14,034 nt of DNA. Source: Bacillus sp. JCM 19058. Lineage in GTDB: Bacteria > Bacillota > Bacilli > Bacillales_H > Bacillaceae_D. Positions 1 through 8,076 of the stretch are shown here, piece by piece. Position 1 is the first letter of the stretch. Every line of letters begins with the position of its first letter. The translations under genes and the position numbers were made by a program. Location of the stretch: assembly GCA_001310555.1 (NCBI GenBank), contig BAXO01000121.1, forward strand, positions 1 through 14,034, given 5' to 3'. The notes beneath the pieces were generated by a model. That model was not told the origin of the DNA. It did not search any database and saw only the letters and a program-made list of their open reading frames with translations.

Positions 1-109
1 TTTTTATAAAATTATATAGACGATTTAATTGAAATAATGTAAAATTTAAGAAATTAGTTAGTTAGGAAGGGTAATTTTTTTTGAATTTTGTTATATTTTA
101 AAGTTGTAA

Positions 110-514
110 TCCCATTTAAAGGGGGAATTAGCCCGCTTGGTTCCTGAAATCTTTGTCCTAAAAGAGGGATATCGAAGCGGCAGAATTAACCGAAAAACAG
201 GTACGTCAAAATTCTGATCCTGCAAAGGCAAGGAAAAGTTTCTTTGAGTTGATGGAAAAGGCAAAAGAACAGAAAGCTACATCGAATTTGGTTGAAAGGC
301 TAAACAAGCGAACTTTCGTCGGTATCGTGTTAGATCTCCTTTTATTGATGCTTGCATTGAAGGGGTAACATTAATGGTTTTCATATTAAGTCGTTTACTG
401 ATTATGGATATGAAAAACGCGGTATTTACTTACCTTATAGAAAAAGGAGAAATTCGTACAGATACGGCAGAAGCTCGATTAAAAAGACTTAGAGGTGAAC
501 CCATTCATGAATGA
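110..514 (+). pseudogene. Decayed gene remnant upstream of the tct transport locus, family not recognised
   Basis: Three overlapping open stretches read as one protein if two frameshifts are allowed: about 110-170 (contains LVPEIFVLKEGY), 162-305 (contains AAELTEKQVRQNSDPAKARK) and 300-514 (contains RRYRVRSPFIDACIEG and ends KRLRGEPIHE). The residues are strongly protein-like and rich in charged helices. The stop at 512-514 overlaps the ATG at 507 of the next gene, the usual arrangement of translationally coupled neighbours, so this was probably the preceding gene of the same operon. I do not recognise the family. There is no ATG with a good ribosome site at the left end, so the gene is probably 5'-truncated or decayed. 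Bases 1-109 are very A+T-rich and show nothing I can support. Confidence 0.4.
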
Positions 515-743
515 TGATCAGAAAAAATCCTATGTTTCCATATGGGAAGATCATGTTGAGATTAAAGATCTTATCATTGCACTTGTCTTTTGTGTCATTC
601 CTGCGATGGCAGGTTACATTTTCGCCCCTCCGAATCCACCGCTTCCGCTCGCTTTCGGACTGACCGGTGCTTTTATTGGTTTTATCATTGCCTGCATCAT
701 TATCAAACCAAAGCGTGCGCTTCATACAAGCGATGAAGAATAG
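507..743 (+). CDS. Small two-helix membrane protein, probable TctB-like or XapX-like partner of TctA
   Basis: A 78-residue protein with an ATG at 507 preceded by AGAGGTG at 491-497. A GTG at 495 would add four residues but lacks a good ribosome site. It has a charged N-terminus (about residues 1-20) followed by two hydrophobic segments (about 21-40 and 46-66) and a charged tail ending SDEE. The linker between helices carries a proline-rich PPNPPLP motif, reminiscent of XapX-type two-helix domains. Its stop lies 12 bases before the TctA start, in the position where tripartite tricarboxylate (TTT) operons encode the small TctB membrane subunit. Normal TctB proteins are longer with four helices, so this would be a reduced version. 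Assignment rests mainly on context. Confidence 0.6.
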   Translation: MNDDQKKSYVSIWEDHVEIKDLIIALVFCVIPAMAGYIFAPPNPPLPLAFGLTGAFIGFIIACIIIKPKRALHTSDEE

Positions 744-755
744 GAGTCATGAATT

Positions 756-2114
756 ATGGATCCGACAATCATTATACAGATGATTATTGCAGCAACAGCA
801 GGTGCTGTTCTTTATACGATTATTGGCGTGGCTCCAGGCACGGATGAAACAGCTGTTCTTGCTCCGGTGACACTGGGTCTCGTATTGGCTGGCCTATCTC
901 CATATGCGGTACTTGCGTTCTTTATTTCGGCCATTACAGCTAAAAAAATTGACCGATTCAATTCCAGTTGCAGTTGCCGGCATTCCAGGAGGCGTGATGG
1001 CCGCTCCGATGGTCGAACCAGCAATGGTATTGAAATCATATGGATTGTCACACATCAGCATACGAAAGATGGCATCAGGCTCTGTGATCGGAACAATGAT
1101 ATCCATTCCAGTTAGTGTTCTCCTTGCCATTTTTATCATGCCGTTTACTGATGCCATCGTGAATTATGAAGGGTTTATATTTTTTTGGAGGAGCTGTTTT
1201 TTTTAGGGCTTTTAACCAAAAATAAATGGCTATCATTGACGGTCATTCTGCCATTTGCCCTGCTTATTCAAGGGTTGCGTGAATTATATTGGGCAACGGG
1301 AATCGTTCCAGAAGATACGACGGTCTTCATCTCCTTTTTCTTGGGAATTACAATTGGCCCGATTATTTTCAGCCTGTTTGAACTGTTGAACCGTGATACG
1401 AGAAAAGCTTTGCCCAGACATGGACTAAAGGAAATCACCTTTAAAAAAGCACCAGATACTGGACTTTTCCCAAACCCATTTAAAATTTTAACGAAAAAAG
1501 AATCAGCCTCGGCATCTGCAGGTTCTGTGCTAGGTTCATTGACTTTCTTTTTATCTCCTGTCGGTATGACAATTTTTTTACGGGGAGCTGCTTTCAAGAA
1601 AAATTAAAGATCCCGTCAAACGGGCATCACGTGCGATCTCAACGATGGACGGCCTAACAAGTGCAACGTACATGGCCGGAACACTTATCCCATTAATCGC
1701 GATCGGTCTCCCGTTATCCCCTGTCGCAATTGGTCCGGGGAACGCACTATTTAACGCACCTCCGGTATATGACACGAGCAATAACCTCCATCATCAGCTG
1801 TCTCTTGGAGAAATTATTGTGGCTACCATCATTGGTGCGGGGATCGCTATGCTGCTCACCTATTATGTAGCTATGAAGTATGCCAACCAAATTTGTAATT
1901 TCGTGTTTCGTCTCGTCCCGCATGAAGCTTTGATTGGCTTATTTATGGCACTAGTAATTATGCTCGCTTACATGGATGCAGGCTGGGTGAACATCTTTGG
2001 CGTAATCCTAATTGCCTTGTTTCCGGTCTTTTGCACCGAAATGGGGTGAACTACGGCGTTCTATTTATGATTCTGTACGCTGCTCCTTGGCTGATGGGAG
2101 TTGTTGGAGGATAA
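756..2114 (+). CDS. TctA-family tripartite tricarboxylate transporter permease (frameshifted as sequenced)
   Basis: Large permease subunit of a secondary TTT carboxylate transporter in the cytoplasmic membrane. Ribosome site TAGGAG (741-746) and ATG at 756. The family's N-terminal half motif (GVAPGTDETAVLAPVTLGL) is at residues 24-42, a second conserved segment is AVAGIPGGVMAAPMVEP, and the C-terminal half has ISTMDGLTSATYMAG and GLPLSPVAIGPGNALFNAPP. The C-terminus reads GVNYGVLFMILYAAPW. As given, the frame breaks five times: A7 at 942-948, T runs at about 1170-1178 and 1196-1204, T7 at about 1571-1577, and near 2020 (GG to G). Correcting each by one base gives 451 residues, close to family length, with alternating hydrophobic helices throughout. 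Substrate cannot be told: no periplasmic-binding TctC gene is in view. A hairpin follows the stop directly. Confidence 0.85.
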
Positions 2115-2115
2115 C

Positions 2116-2144
2116 GAAAAGAGCCACTGAAGATGACTCTTTTC
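2116..2144 (+). terminator. Hairpin terminator after TctA
   Basis: GAAAAGAG (2116-2123) pairs with CTCTTTTC (2137-2144), and two more pairs form after one mismatch. It begins two bases after the permease stop codon. The T-rich descending arm fits an intrinsic terminator, although no further T run follows. Confidence 0.6.
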
Positions 2145-2307
2145 AAAATTAGGCTACCTTTGCTCAATCACATAATCCTTCATTGTTCTGCACGTGTCTT
2201 ACATTCTCGGAATTCTGGGAGGACTGGCATACGATGGTTTTCCAAGCGTGCATCGCACCGACCTTTGTAAGTATAAAGTTTGAAGTATTGGCTTTAATAT
2301 TACGTTA

Positions 2308-2337
2308 TACCTATAAACATTTAGTTTATTATAGGTA
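2308..2337. promoter_or_regulatory. Perfect 9-bp inverted repeat upstream of ispA, possible operator
   Basis: TACCTATAA (2308-2316) and TTATAGGTA (2329-2337) are perfect reverse complements around a 12-base spacer. The repeat lies about 90 bases before the ispA start and upstream of the best promoter candidate. No T run follows, so it does not look like a terminator. A regulator site for the cluster is an inference only. Confidence 0.35.
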
Positions 2338-2352
2338 GATAATTTTAAAAAA

Positions 2353-2381
2353 TTGTAAATGTAATGATAGAAGTCTGTAAT
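2353..2381 (+). promoter_or_regulatory. Possible sigma-A promoter for ispA and the cluster
   Basis: TTGTAA (2353-2358) and TGTAAT (2376-2381) are separated by 17 bases, giving a moderate match to the -35 and -10 consensus about 48 bases before the ispA start. The region is A+T-rich, so chance matches are likely. Confidence 0.35.
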
Positions 2382-2428
2382 ATTGATATTCTAGAAGTAA
2401 GATCAATTTGTTAGGAGGGTATATCAAC

Positions 2429-3314
2429 ATGAACGACAGCTTAAAAAGATATTTAGACAAGTATCGCAAGGAATTGGAAAAGACATATAATCGTTATTTC
2501 TCACAATTAGATATACCATCTAATCTAAAACAATCGATGCTTTATTCGTTAGAAGCAGGTGGGAAAAGATTGAGACCAATATTAATGCTTGCTAGCTATG
2601 AAGTATATGGTACTTCCATTGAAAAAGTGATGTCTTCCGCTACCGCTTTGGAAATGACCCATACATACTCGTTAATTCACGATGATCTACCAGCAATAGA
2701 TGATGATGACTACCGAAGGGGGAAACTAACCAATCACAAACAATTTAATGAAGCTACTGCGATTATAGCTGGTGACGCTTTATTGACATATAGCTTTGAA
2801 TTAATAAGTAAAGATCCGTTATTATCTTCTGATGAAAAAGTTCAGTTAATCCAATTATTATCGGAAACAAGTGGTCCAAAAGGAATGCTTGCTGGACAAA
2901 TATTGGATAAGGAGGCTGAAGGACAAACTGCTCCTTTGGAAGAGATGGAGCGAATTCATGCTTTGAAAACAGGTGAACTGATTCGTATGGCAATTTTTGC
3001 GGGCGCTTACCTTGGTGGGGCTTCAGAGAAACAATTAAATCACTTAACAGAGTATGCGTATTATTTAGGTTTAATCTGTCAAATACAGGATGACATTTTA
3101 GATATTACTGGGGAGGCTTCAAAAATTGGGAAGCCTATCGGAAGTGATGAACAAAATGAAAAAAAGTACCTATCCAAAACTTCTCGGTTTGGATGGATCT
3201 ATAAAACAAAAGGAATTTTATGTAGATAAAGCCTTTAACAGCCTACGTTTGGCTGATGCAGAAGACTCATTATTAGTAGACCTTATGAAATATATCAAAG
3301 AGCGTGATCATTAA
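2429..3314 (+). CDS. ispA: Farnesyl diphosphate synthase (IspA-type polyprenyl synthetase; one frameshift)
   Basis: Condenses dimethylallyl diphosphate with isopentenyl diphosphates, most likely to farnesyl diphosphate. Start ATG 2429 with AGGAGGGT at 2413-2420; an upstream TTG at 2408 sits before this site and is rejected. GGKRLRP is at residues 44-50. The first aspartate-rich motif is HDDLPAIDDDDYRRGK (84-99), with the two-residue insertion of type II bacterial FPP synthases and the same YSLIHDDLPA context as E. coli IspA. The second motif is QDDILD (220-225). At A7 (3159-3165) one extra A shifts the frame. Removing it gives NEKSTYP and a normal C-terminus ending KYIKERDH, 294 residues in all. 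Chain length is inferred from the motif context and was not measured. It is the first gene of the cluster and would feed the terpene synthase downstream. Confidence 0.93.
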
Positions 3315-3316
3315 GG

Positions 3317-3407
3317 ATGAAAAAGAGTTGATGAGTTACTTGTAGAAAGAGAATTAATTGATAGCCTAGAGGAAGCAACTAAATACTACGCTAAAGGCAA
3401 GACTTAA
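3317..3407 (+). pseudogene. Remnant of a TlyA/YqxC-like S4-domain protein
   Basis: Beginning three bases after the ispA stop, an ATG (3317) followed by a run of A leads, after dropping one A, into KRVDELLVERELIDSLEEA and ends YYAKGKT at 3407. The pattern RxDxLLVERxLxxSxExA is the N-terminal S4 RNA-binding helix pattern of TlyA (YqxC) rRNA methyltransferases. In Bacillus the chromosomal order is ispA, dxs, yqxC, so a yqxC-like start directly after ispA suggests dxs was lost from a copied or rearranged locus. Only about 28 residues remain, with no methyltransferase domain. The match is from memory and short, so another S4 protein is possible. Confidence 0.45.
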
Positions 3408-3508
3408 AGGCCTGCCTTCATCGCAATTATCCATTAAAGGCATCTACTTATATCTTTAGTGCGGAAAATATCAAAATAAAATAAATTACAGTTGAAATGA
3501 GGATACCC

Positions 3509-4487
3509 ATGAAGGCAACTGCTAGAGCACATACCAACATTGCCCTAATTAAGTATTGTGGAAAGCGGGATGACTCGCTGATTTTACCAATGAATGATAG
3601 TCTTTCCCTGACGTTTGACGGATTTTATACAACGACTACCGTGACGTTTCGTGAGGATCTTTCCCAGGACGAGTTTTTTTCTAAATGAGGAGTCTGTGAC
3701 GGGCGAACAATATCGTCGAGTTTCTACCTTTCTTGATATTGTCCGGAACGAGACCGCCATTACCGATTGGGCTGCGGAAGTTCATTCAGTGAATCACGTT
3801 CCAACGGCATCTGGTTTTGCTTCGTCGGCATCCGGATTTGCAGCATTGGCGGGCGCGGCTACCCGCGCTCTTGATGTATCGATAAGCGAACAGACGTTAT
3901 CTAGAATTGCTCGGCAAGGGTCGGGGTCTGCCTGTCGTTCAATCTATGGTGGATTCGTGGAATGGAAAAAAGGAAACAAAACGGATGGATCAGATTCCTA
4001 CGCGGTTCAGGTACAACCGGAAGGGCAATGGGATGTACGTCTTGCGGCTGTTATTTTATCTGATACAGTGAAGACTACCTCAAGCCGGGAGGGGATGAAG
4101 CGTACAGTAGCAACATCTCCGTTTTATCCGGGGTGGGTAGAGCGAATTCCTCATGATCTCAGGGAAGTAAAGGATGGAATAAAAAATCGGGATTTTGAAA
4201 AAGTAGGAAGCGTTGCAGAAGAAAATTGTCTCAAGATGCATGCGACTATGCTGGGTGCTACACCTCCTGTTATGTATTGGCATGACACCACTGTTCGGGT
4301 AATGCAGACGGTACAGAAGATGCGGGAACAGGGTATTCCTGCTTATTTCACCATCGATGCTGGGCCGAATGTCAAAGTACTATATTTGCCGGATGATGAA
4401 GAAAAGGTACTGAAAGCATTGAGGCAGATCACCGGAGTACAAGAGGTTATCGCGAGTCGTTCAGGGAAAGGGATAACGTATTTATAG
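3509..4487 (+). CDS. mvaD: Diphosphomevalonate decarboxylase (one frameshift)
   Basis: GHMP-superfamily enzyme that phosphorylates and decarboxylates mevalonate 5-diphosphate to isopentenyl diphosphate. Start ATG 3509 behind TGAGGA (3498-3503); the ATG at 3497 overlaps that site and is less likely. The N-terminus [16 protein letters not shown] is typical. The phosphate-binding loop is [20 protein letters not shown], followed by [18 protein letters not shown], and [12 protein letters not shown] is near the C-terminus. Removing one T from T7 (3674-3680) joins the two frames into 325 residues, the usual length. One oddity is KYCGKRD, where nearly all homologues have KYWGKRD. G+C content is visibly higher than in ispA or the terpene synthase. 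It is followed 12 bases later by mvaK2. Confidence 0.93.
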
Positions 4488-4499
4488 GAGTTGAATAGG

Positions 4500-5637
4500 T
4501 TGGCGAACACATTCATAACGGTGCAAACACCAGGAAAATTAATGATGGCAGGAGAGTATGCTGTCCTTGAGCCTATCAACAATCAGTGGTCATGGCGGTT
4601 GACCGTTATATTTATGCGTCGATCACCGAAAGTAGGAAAAAGCGGCTGTCACTTCCGGATCTTGGATTAACGAATCTAAAATGGGAATTTATTTCGAATG
4701 AACTCCACATTGAGTCAGATGATACGCGTATTCGGTTTGTCGAAGATGCCATGAGCACCGTCCTTTTGTATTTACAAGAGCTAGACGTTAAGCTATTCCA
4801 TTTGAGTTGTCGATAAAAAGCGAACTGGATGATGTTTGTGGCGCGAAATATGGACTTGGTTCCAGTGCAGCGGTTGTAACATCAGTTATTGCAGCCATTC
4901 TTCACGCTCATTTGACAAATAAGCCTCCGGAAAAACTTTTATTTAAATTGGCAGCCATTGCTCATGTTAAAACACAGGGAAGCGGTTCTGGAGCAGATAT
5001 TGCGGCATCATCATACGGTGGGTTTCTTTGTTATAGCTCGTTTCAGGCGGATTGGCTGCTGGACAACCTACAGACAAATTTGATAACAGAGCTAGCACAT
5101 CAGGATTGGCCGTATGTTTCTATTCAGCCAATTTCGCTTCCTGAAGACGTCTATTTGTGTATTGGATGGACAGGGAGCCCTGCGTCAACAGCTAAGTTGA
5201 TTCCGAAGGTTCGTGTCCTTAAGGACTCGAATGTTACATTATACGAACAATTTTTGCATGATAGTAAAGAAGCAGTATCTCTCTTTTTGAAAGGAATCGC
5301 AATGGGCAATAGAGAAACATTATTCCAAGGTGTTCAAGCCAATCGGAATGCGCTGGCAACCTTAGGTGAAAATGCCGGCGTAGCTGTAGAAACTCCGCTG
5401 CTAAAAACATTATGTGATTTAGCAGAACAATATGGAGGCGTCAGTAAACCTTCTGGTGCTGGAGGTGGTGATTGCGGAATTGCGTTTATGCCGGATAAGC
5501 AAAAGGCTGATCAATTACAAGAAGCTTGGCAACAGGCCGGTATCAAACCTTTAACGATCCAGCCTGCCTCTCACAGAGATAATATAAATATGGACACGGC
5601 ATCAGATACTGCTACGAAAACTAGTGCGTGTTTTTAA
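4500..5637 (+). CDS. mvaK2: Phosphomevalonate kinase (two frameshifts)
   Basis: GHMP kinase converting mevalonate 5-phosphate to the 5-diphosphate. The likely start is TTG 4500, nine bases after TAGGAG (4485-4490). The N-terminus carries TPGKLMMAGEYAVLEP, then VVMAVDRYIYASI. The ATP-binding loop is AKYGLGSSAAVVTSVIAAI, followed by KTQGSGSGADIAASSYGG, GWTGSPASTAKL and SGAGGGDCGIAF. Two one-base deletions break the frame: near 4575 (AAT to AT, after LEP) and at CC 4798-4799 (restoring LFPFELSIKSELDD). The repaired protein is 379 residues. The last 20 or so residues (ending ATKTSACF) do not resemble usual family tails and may be altered. Composition resembles mvaD, its partner in the pathway. 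Confidence 0.92.
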
Positions 5638-5836
5638 TGGCCCTACCACTTGTTATCTTATGGGGAAGCCAGTATTCGCAGAAAATAACAAATGTAAAAT
5701 CTATTGATTGCGGTTTTTACAGATATTAATTTTAATAGTTATGAAAACATTTAGAAAAATTCAGATCTGTCACAGTGTAGAATAAATTTGTACGTGGGAA
5801 AGACTATATAGAAAATAAAATGGAGGAGCGATTTTG
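5638..5836. other. Intergenic region before the terpene synthase
   Basis: About 200 bases with no gene. G+C falls steeply after mvaK2. TTGCGG (5708-5713) and TTTAAT (5731-5736), 17 bases apart, form a weak promoter candidate, and a strong ribosome site (TGGAGGAG, 5821-5828) ends the gap. The break suggests the terpene synthase could be transcribed on its own. Confidence 0.3.
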
Positions 5837-6768
5837 ATGGATAATGTTAAAATGATACCTAAAATGGAGTATATACTTGAAGGTGGAATTAGTCCTTATG
5901 CTATGGATGTTCAAAGAGCAACGATAAAGTGGGCTAAAGACCTTAAAATTTTGAATAAAGACACAAAGGTAAGCAAATATGAAAAGCAAAAAAATAGGAT
6001 ATTTAGCATCTCGAGCACAACCATATGATAGTTTTTCAGATGTTGTAATATCATCTGAGTATATGTTGTTATCTGTTATGTTGAACGATTATAGTGACGA
6101 GGTGTTGGAAACCACCGATTTCACAAAATACATAGATAATATTATTAGTATTCTAAGGGGTAATAAAATCAACATAAAGAAAGATTATTTTTTTGAACGC
6201 ATGGGAAGATTGGTGGGAACGTGCGAAGTTAAATACACCATTAGAGTGGCAAAATCGAATAATAAAAAGTTTGGAGAAACATTTAAAGTCTACTACATGG
6301 GATGTAATAAATCGATTAAATAATCAAGTTCCAAAAATGGACGAATATATAATTAATCGTCAACATAGTGGAAGTGCATTTGTTTGTTTTGACTTAGCAG
6401 AAAGAGGGGGAAAGAGATATTGTCCAGATGATGCGCGCAATGATTTGTTTATAGAGTTTATTCAATCAGCAAGTAACATAGCTAACTGGACTAATGATAT
6501 ATTTTCTTTAAAAAAGGAAGTTAAAAATGGTGATAATCATAAAAATTTAGTAATTATTTTACAGAAACACAGTCAAATCTCGATGCAAGACTCTTTGAAA
6601 CGTGCAGTACAAATGCTTAATTCTGAATTAACTAAATACAAAAATCTTAAAAATGAGTTGTTAACTGAAGATAGTTCGTATAGAGAAGCTAGGGAAAAAT
6701 ACGTTATCGGTGTAGAGGCGGCTGTTCGAGGTCAGTATGAATGGGGGATACGAACAGCGCGATTTTAA
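5837..6768 (+). CDS. Class I bacterial terpene synthase (two frameshifts)
   Basis: Predicted cyclase of a prenyl diphosphate, probably farnesyl diphosphate given the nearby IspA. Start ATG 5837 after TGGAGGAG. Repair at A7 (near 5989-5995) and T7 (near 6185-6192), one extra base each, gives 309 residues, the size of a one-domain bacterial sesquiterpene synthase. LASRAQPYDSF (56-66) is the usual lead-in to the first metal motif, here LNDYSDE (82-88), an ND-x-x-D variant of DDxxD. The second metal motif is textbook: NDIFSLKKE, with N219, S223 and E227 (NSE triad). The C-terminus GQYEWGIRTARF matches the conserved final W...RY region, with F for Y. HxxWEDWWER-type aromatic helices lie between. 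The family is clear; the product is not predictable. It sits between mvaK2 and mvaK1, so its substrate supply is encoded on both sides. Confidence 0.88.
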
Positions 6769-7089
6769 CTTTTAATGCTCCAGGAAGTCAAGGTTATTTA
6801 AGGACTTATAATGATTCAAATTCTCTTCTAAACCATGTTTGAATTTGCGTATATAGGTTCTTCAAAATCATTCAAAGGGGCATCATAATCAGCTGCAAGC
6901 ATTAAAAGGTACAAGTACATTTTAACAGAAAACCCACGATAAGAAAGTTTTCCCTGTAAAAACGTTATTTTAATCACCTTAAATGCAAATAAATAGTTTA
7001 ACGTAAATAATGTATTAGCGCTACCCATAAAAAAAATAAACTGCAATCTGACTTTTTGATGTGAATTCGGAAATGAGGTATAAAGGAAT
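6769..7089. other. Intergenic region between terpene synthase and mvaK1
   Basis: About 320 A+T-rich bases. The plus strand holds no gene. On the minus strand a frame (6828-7046) reads MLAADYDAPLNDFEEP near its end, resembling the C-terminal ADDFDAPLDDF pattern of small DUF2281/Phd-like antitoxins, but the first half does not fit and there is no ribosome site. At best it is a remnant. No clear terminator follows the terpene synthase. Confidence 0.3.
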
Positions 7090-7989
7090 ATGAAAAGAAT
7101 TGGGTGTGGAAAAAGTTATGGCAAAGTAATATTAATGGGTGAGTATTCAGCAGTGTTTGGATACCCTTCCATTGCTGTTCCAACCCCGCATCATAAAATT
7201 CAAACAACTATTATCATGAAACAATCTGAAAAAGCATTAGATAGTGTTCCAGATTTATTTTTAAAAAAAAGATACGAAAACGCTTAGATATTTTTGATCC
7301 ATTAACCTTAAAATTTGAAAGTAATATTCCTATAGCTAGAGGAATGGGGTCTTCTGCAGCTTTATTCCATTCGATTGTACTTGCATTAAATGATTTATAT
7401 ATTTTGAATTTATCTAAAACAAAAATATTAGAATTCGTTTCTATAGGTGAAACGATTGTGCATGGAAAACCTAGCGGTACGGATGCAGCAACTGTCGTTA
7501 GTGGACAACTTACTTATTTTCAGAAACATAAAGTTCAAAAAAAATCTTGATGTTAATATTAATGCTAGTTTATTGATTGTTGATACAGGAATACCAAGTG
7601 ATACAAAAAGTGCGGTTGATTTTCTTTATAAAGTAATGGGAACAGCAACAGATGATACCACAAGATTCCTAAATCAGTTAGGTAATAATACGGAGAAGTT
7701 TTTTCAACTCTTACCTAAGGGTGCGCTGGATGAGTTAGGGAATTTAATGAATTCAAGTCACCTAATTTTGAAAAAAATTGGATCGAGCCTTCCAATCTTA
7801 GATAACATTGTGCAAATCGCTTTAAAAAGTGGAGGACTGGGGGCTAAATTAACAGGTGCGGGGCGAGGCGGTTGTGTGATTGTTCTCTGTAAAAACAAGG
7901 AAGCGAATCATATAAAGACAAATATTGAAAAATTGTCTCCTGAAATTAAGGTATGGGAACAAAAAAATTTAAAAACAGGGGGTTGGTAG
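7090..7989 (+). CDS. mvaK1: Mevalonate kinase (two frameshifts)
   Basis: GHMP kinase making mevalonate 5-phosphate from mevalonate and ATP. ATG 7090; AAAGGA (7082-7087) is very close, so GAGG (7075-7078) may serve as the ribosome site. Motifs in order: GKVILMGEYSAVFGYPSIAVP (residues 11-31), the ATP loop PIARGMGSSAAL, GKPSGTDAATV with the catalytic aspartate, and the C-terminal GAKLTGAGRGGCVIVL. One A missing at A8 (7263-7270) and one A extra at A8 (near 7536-7543) break the frame; repair gives 299 residues. The usual EHxxV/G motif reads EYSAVFG here. The segment between the N-terminal strand and the ATP loop is roughly 20 residues shorter than in S. aureus MvaK1, so a small deletion is possible. 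Low G+C, like the adjacent terpene synthase. Confidence 0.88.
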
Positions 7990-8010
7990 TAAAAAATTTA
8001 GAGACAAAGT

Positions 8011-8049
8011 TTTAGAATATGTACTTTTTTTTATAAAATTAATTCTAAA
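8011..8049. repeat. 8-bp inverted repeat before mvaS
   Basis: TTTAGAAT (8011-8018) and ATTCTAAA (8042-8049) are perfect reverse complements around 23 A+T-rich bases that include T8. It could be a weak hairpin or operator in the short mvaK1-mvaS gap. In such A+T-rich DNA it could be chance. Confidence 0.25.
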
Positions 8050-8076
8050 TATTTGTATTAAGAAGGGGACAGAACA

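Larger units (their letters stand above)
2145..2428. other. Intergenic region between the transport locus and the isoprenoid cluster
   Basis: About 280 bases without a convincing gene. The frame 2179-2283 is open and reads SYILGILGGLAYDGF, and another frame stays open from about 2152 to 2340. Neither has a start or ribosome site, so at most these are remnants. The right half turns sharply A+T-rich and carries an inverted repeat and a possible promoter, listed separately. Confidence 0.4.

Noticed and set aside
1268..1597. A 109-codon minus-strand frame
   Set aside because: It lies wholly within the TctA permease and mirrors its codons; no ribosome site or recognisable domain.
3126..3314. A separate 62-codon gene at the end of ispA
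   Set aside because: It is the C-terminus of IspA in the shifted frame (NEKSTYP to the RDH end), not a separate gene.
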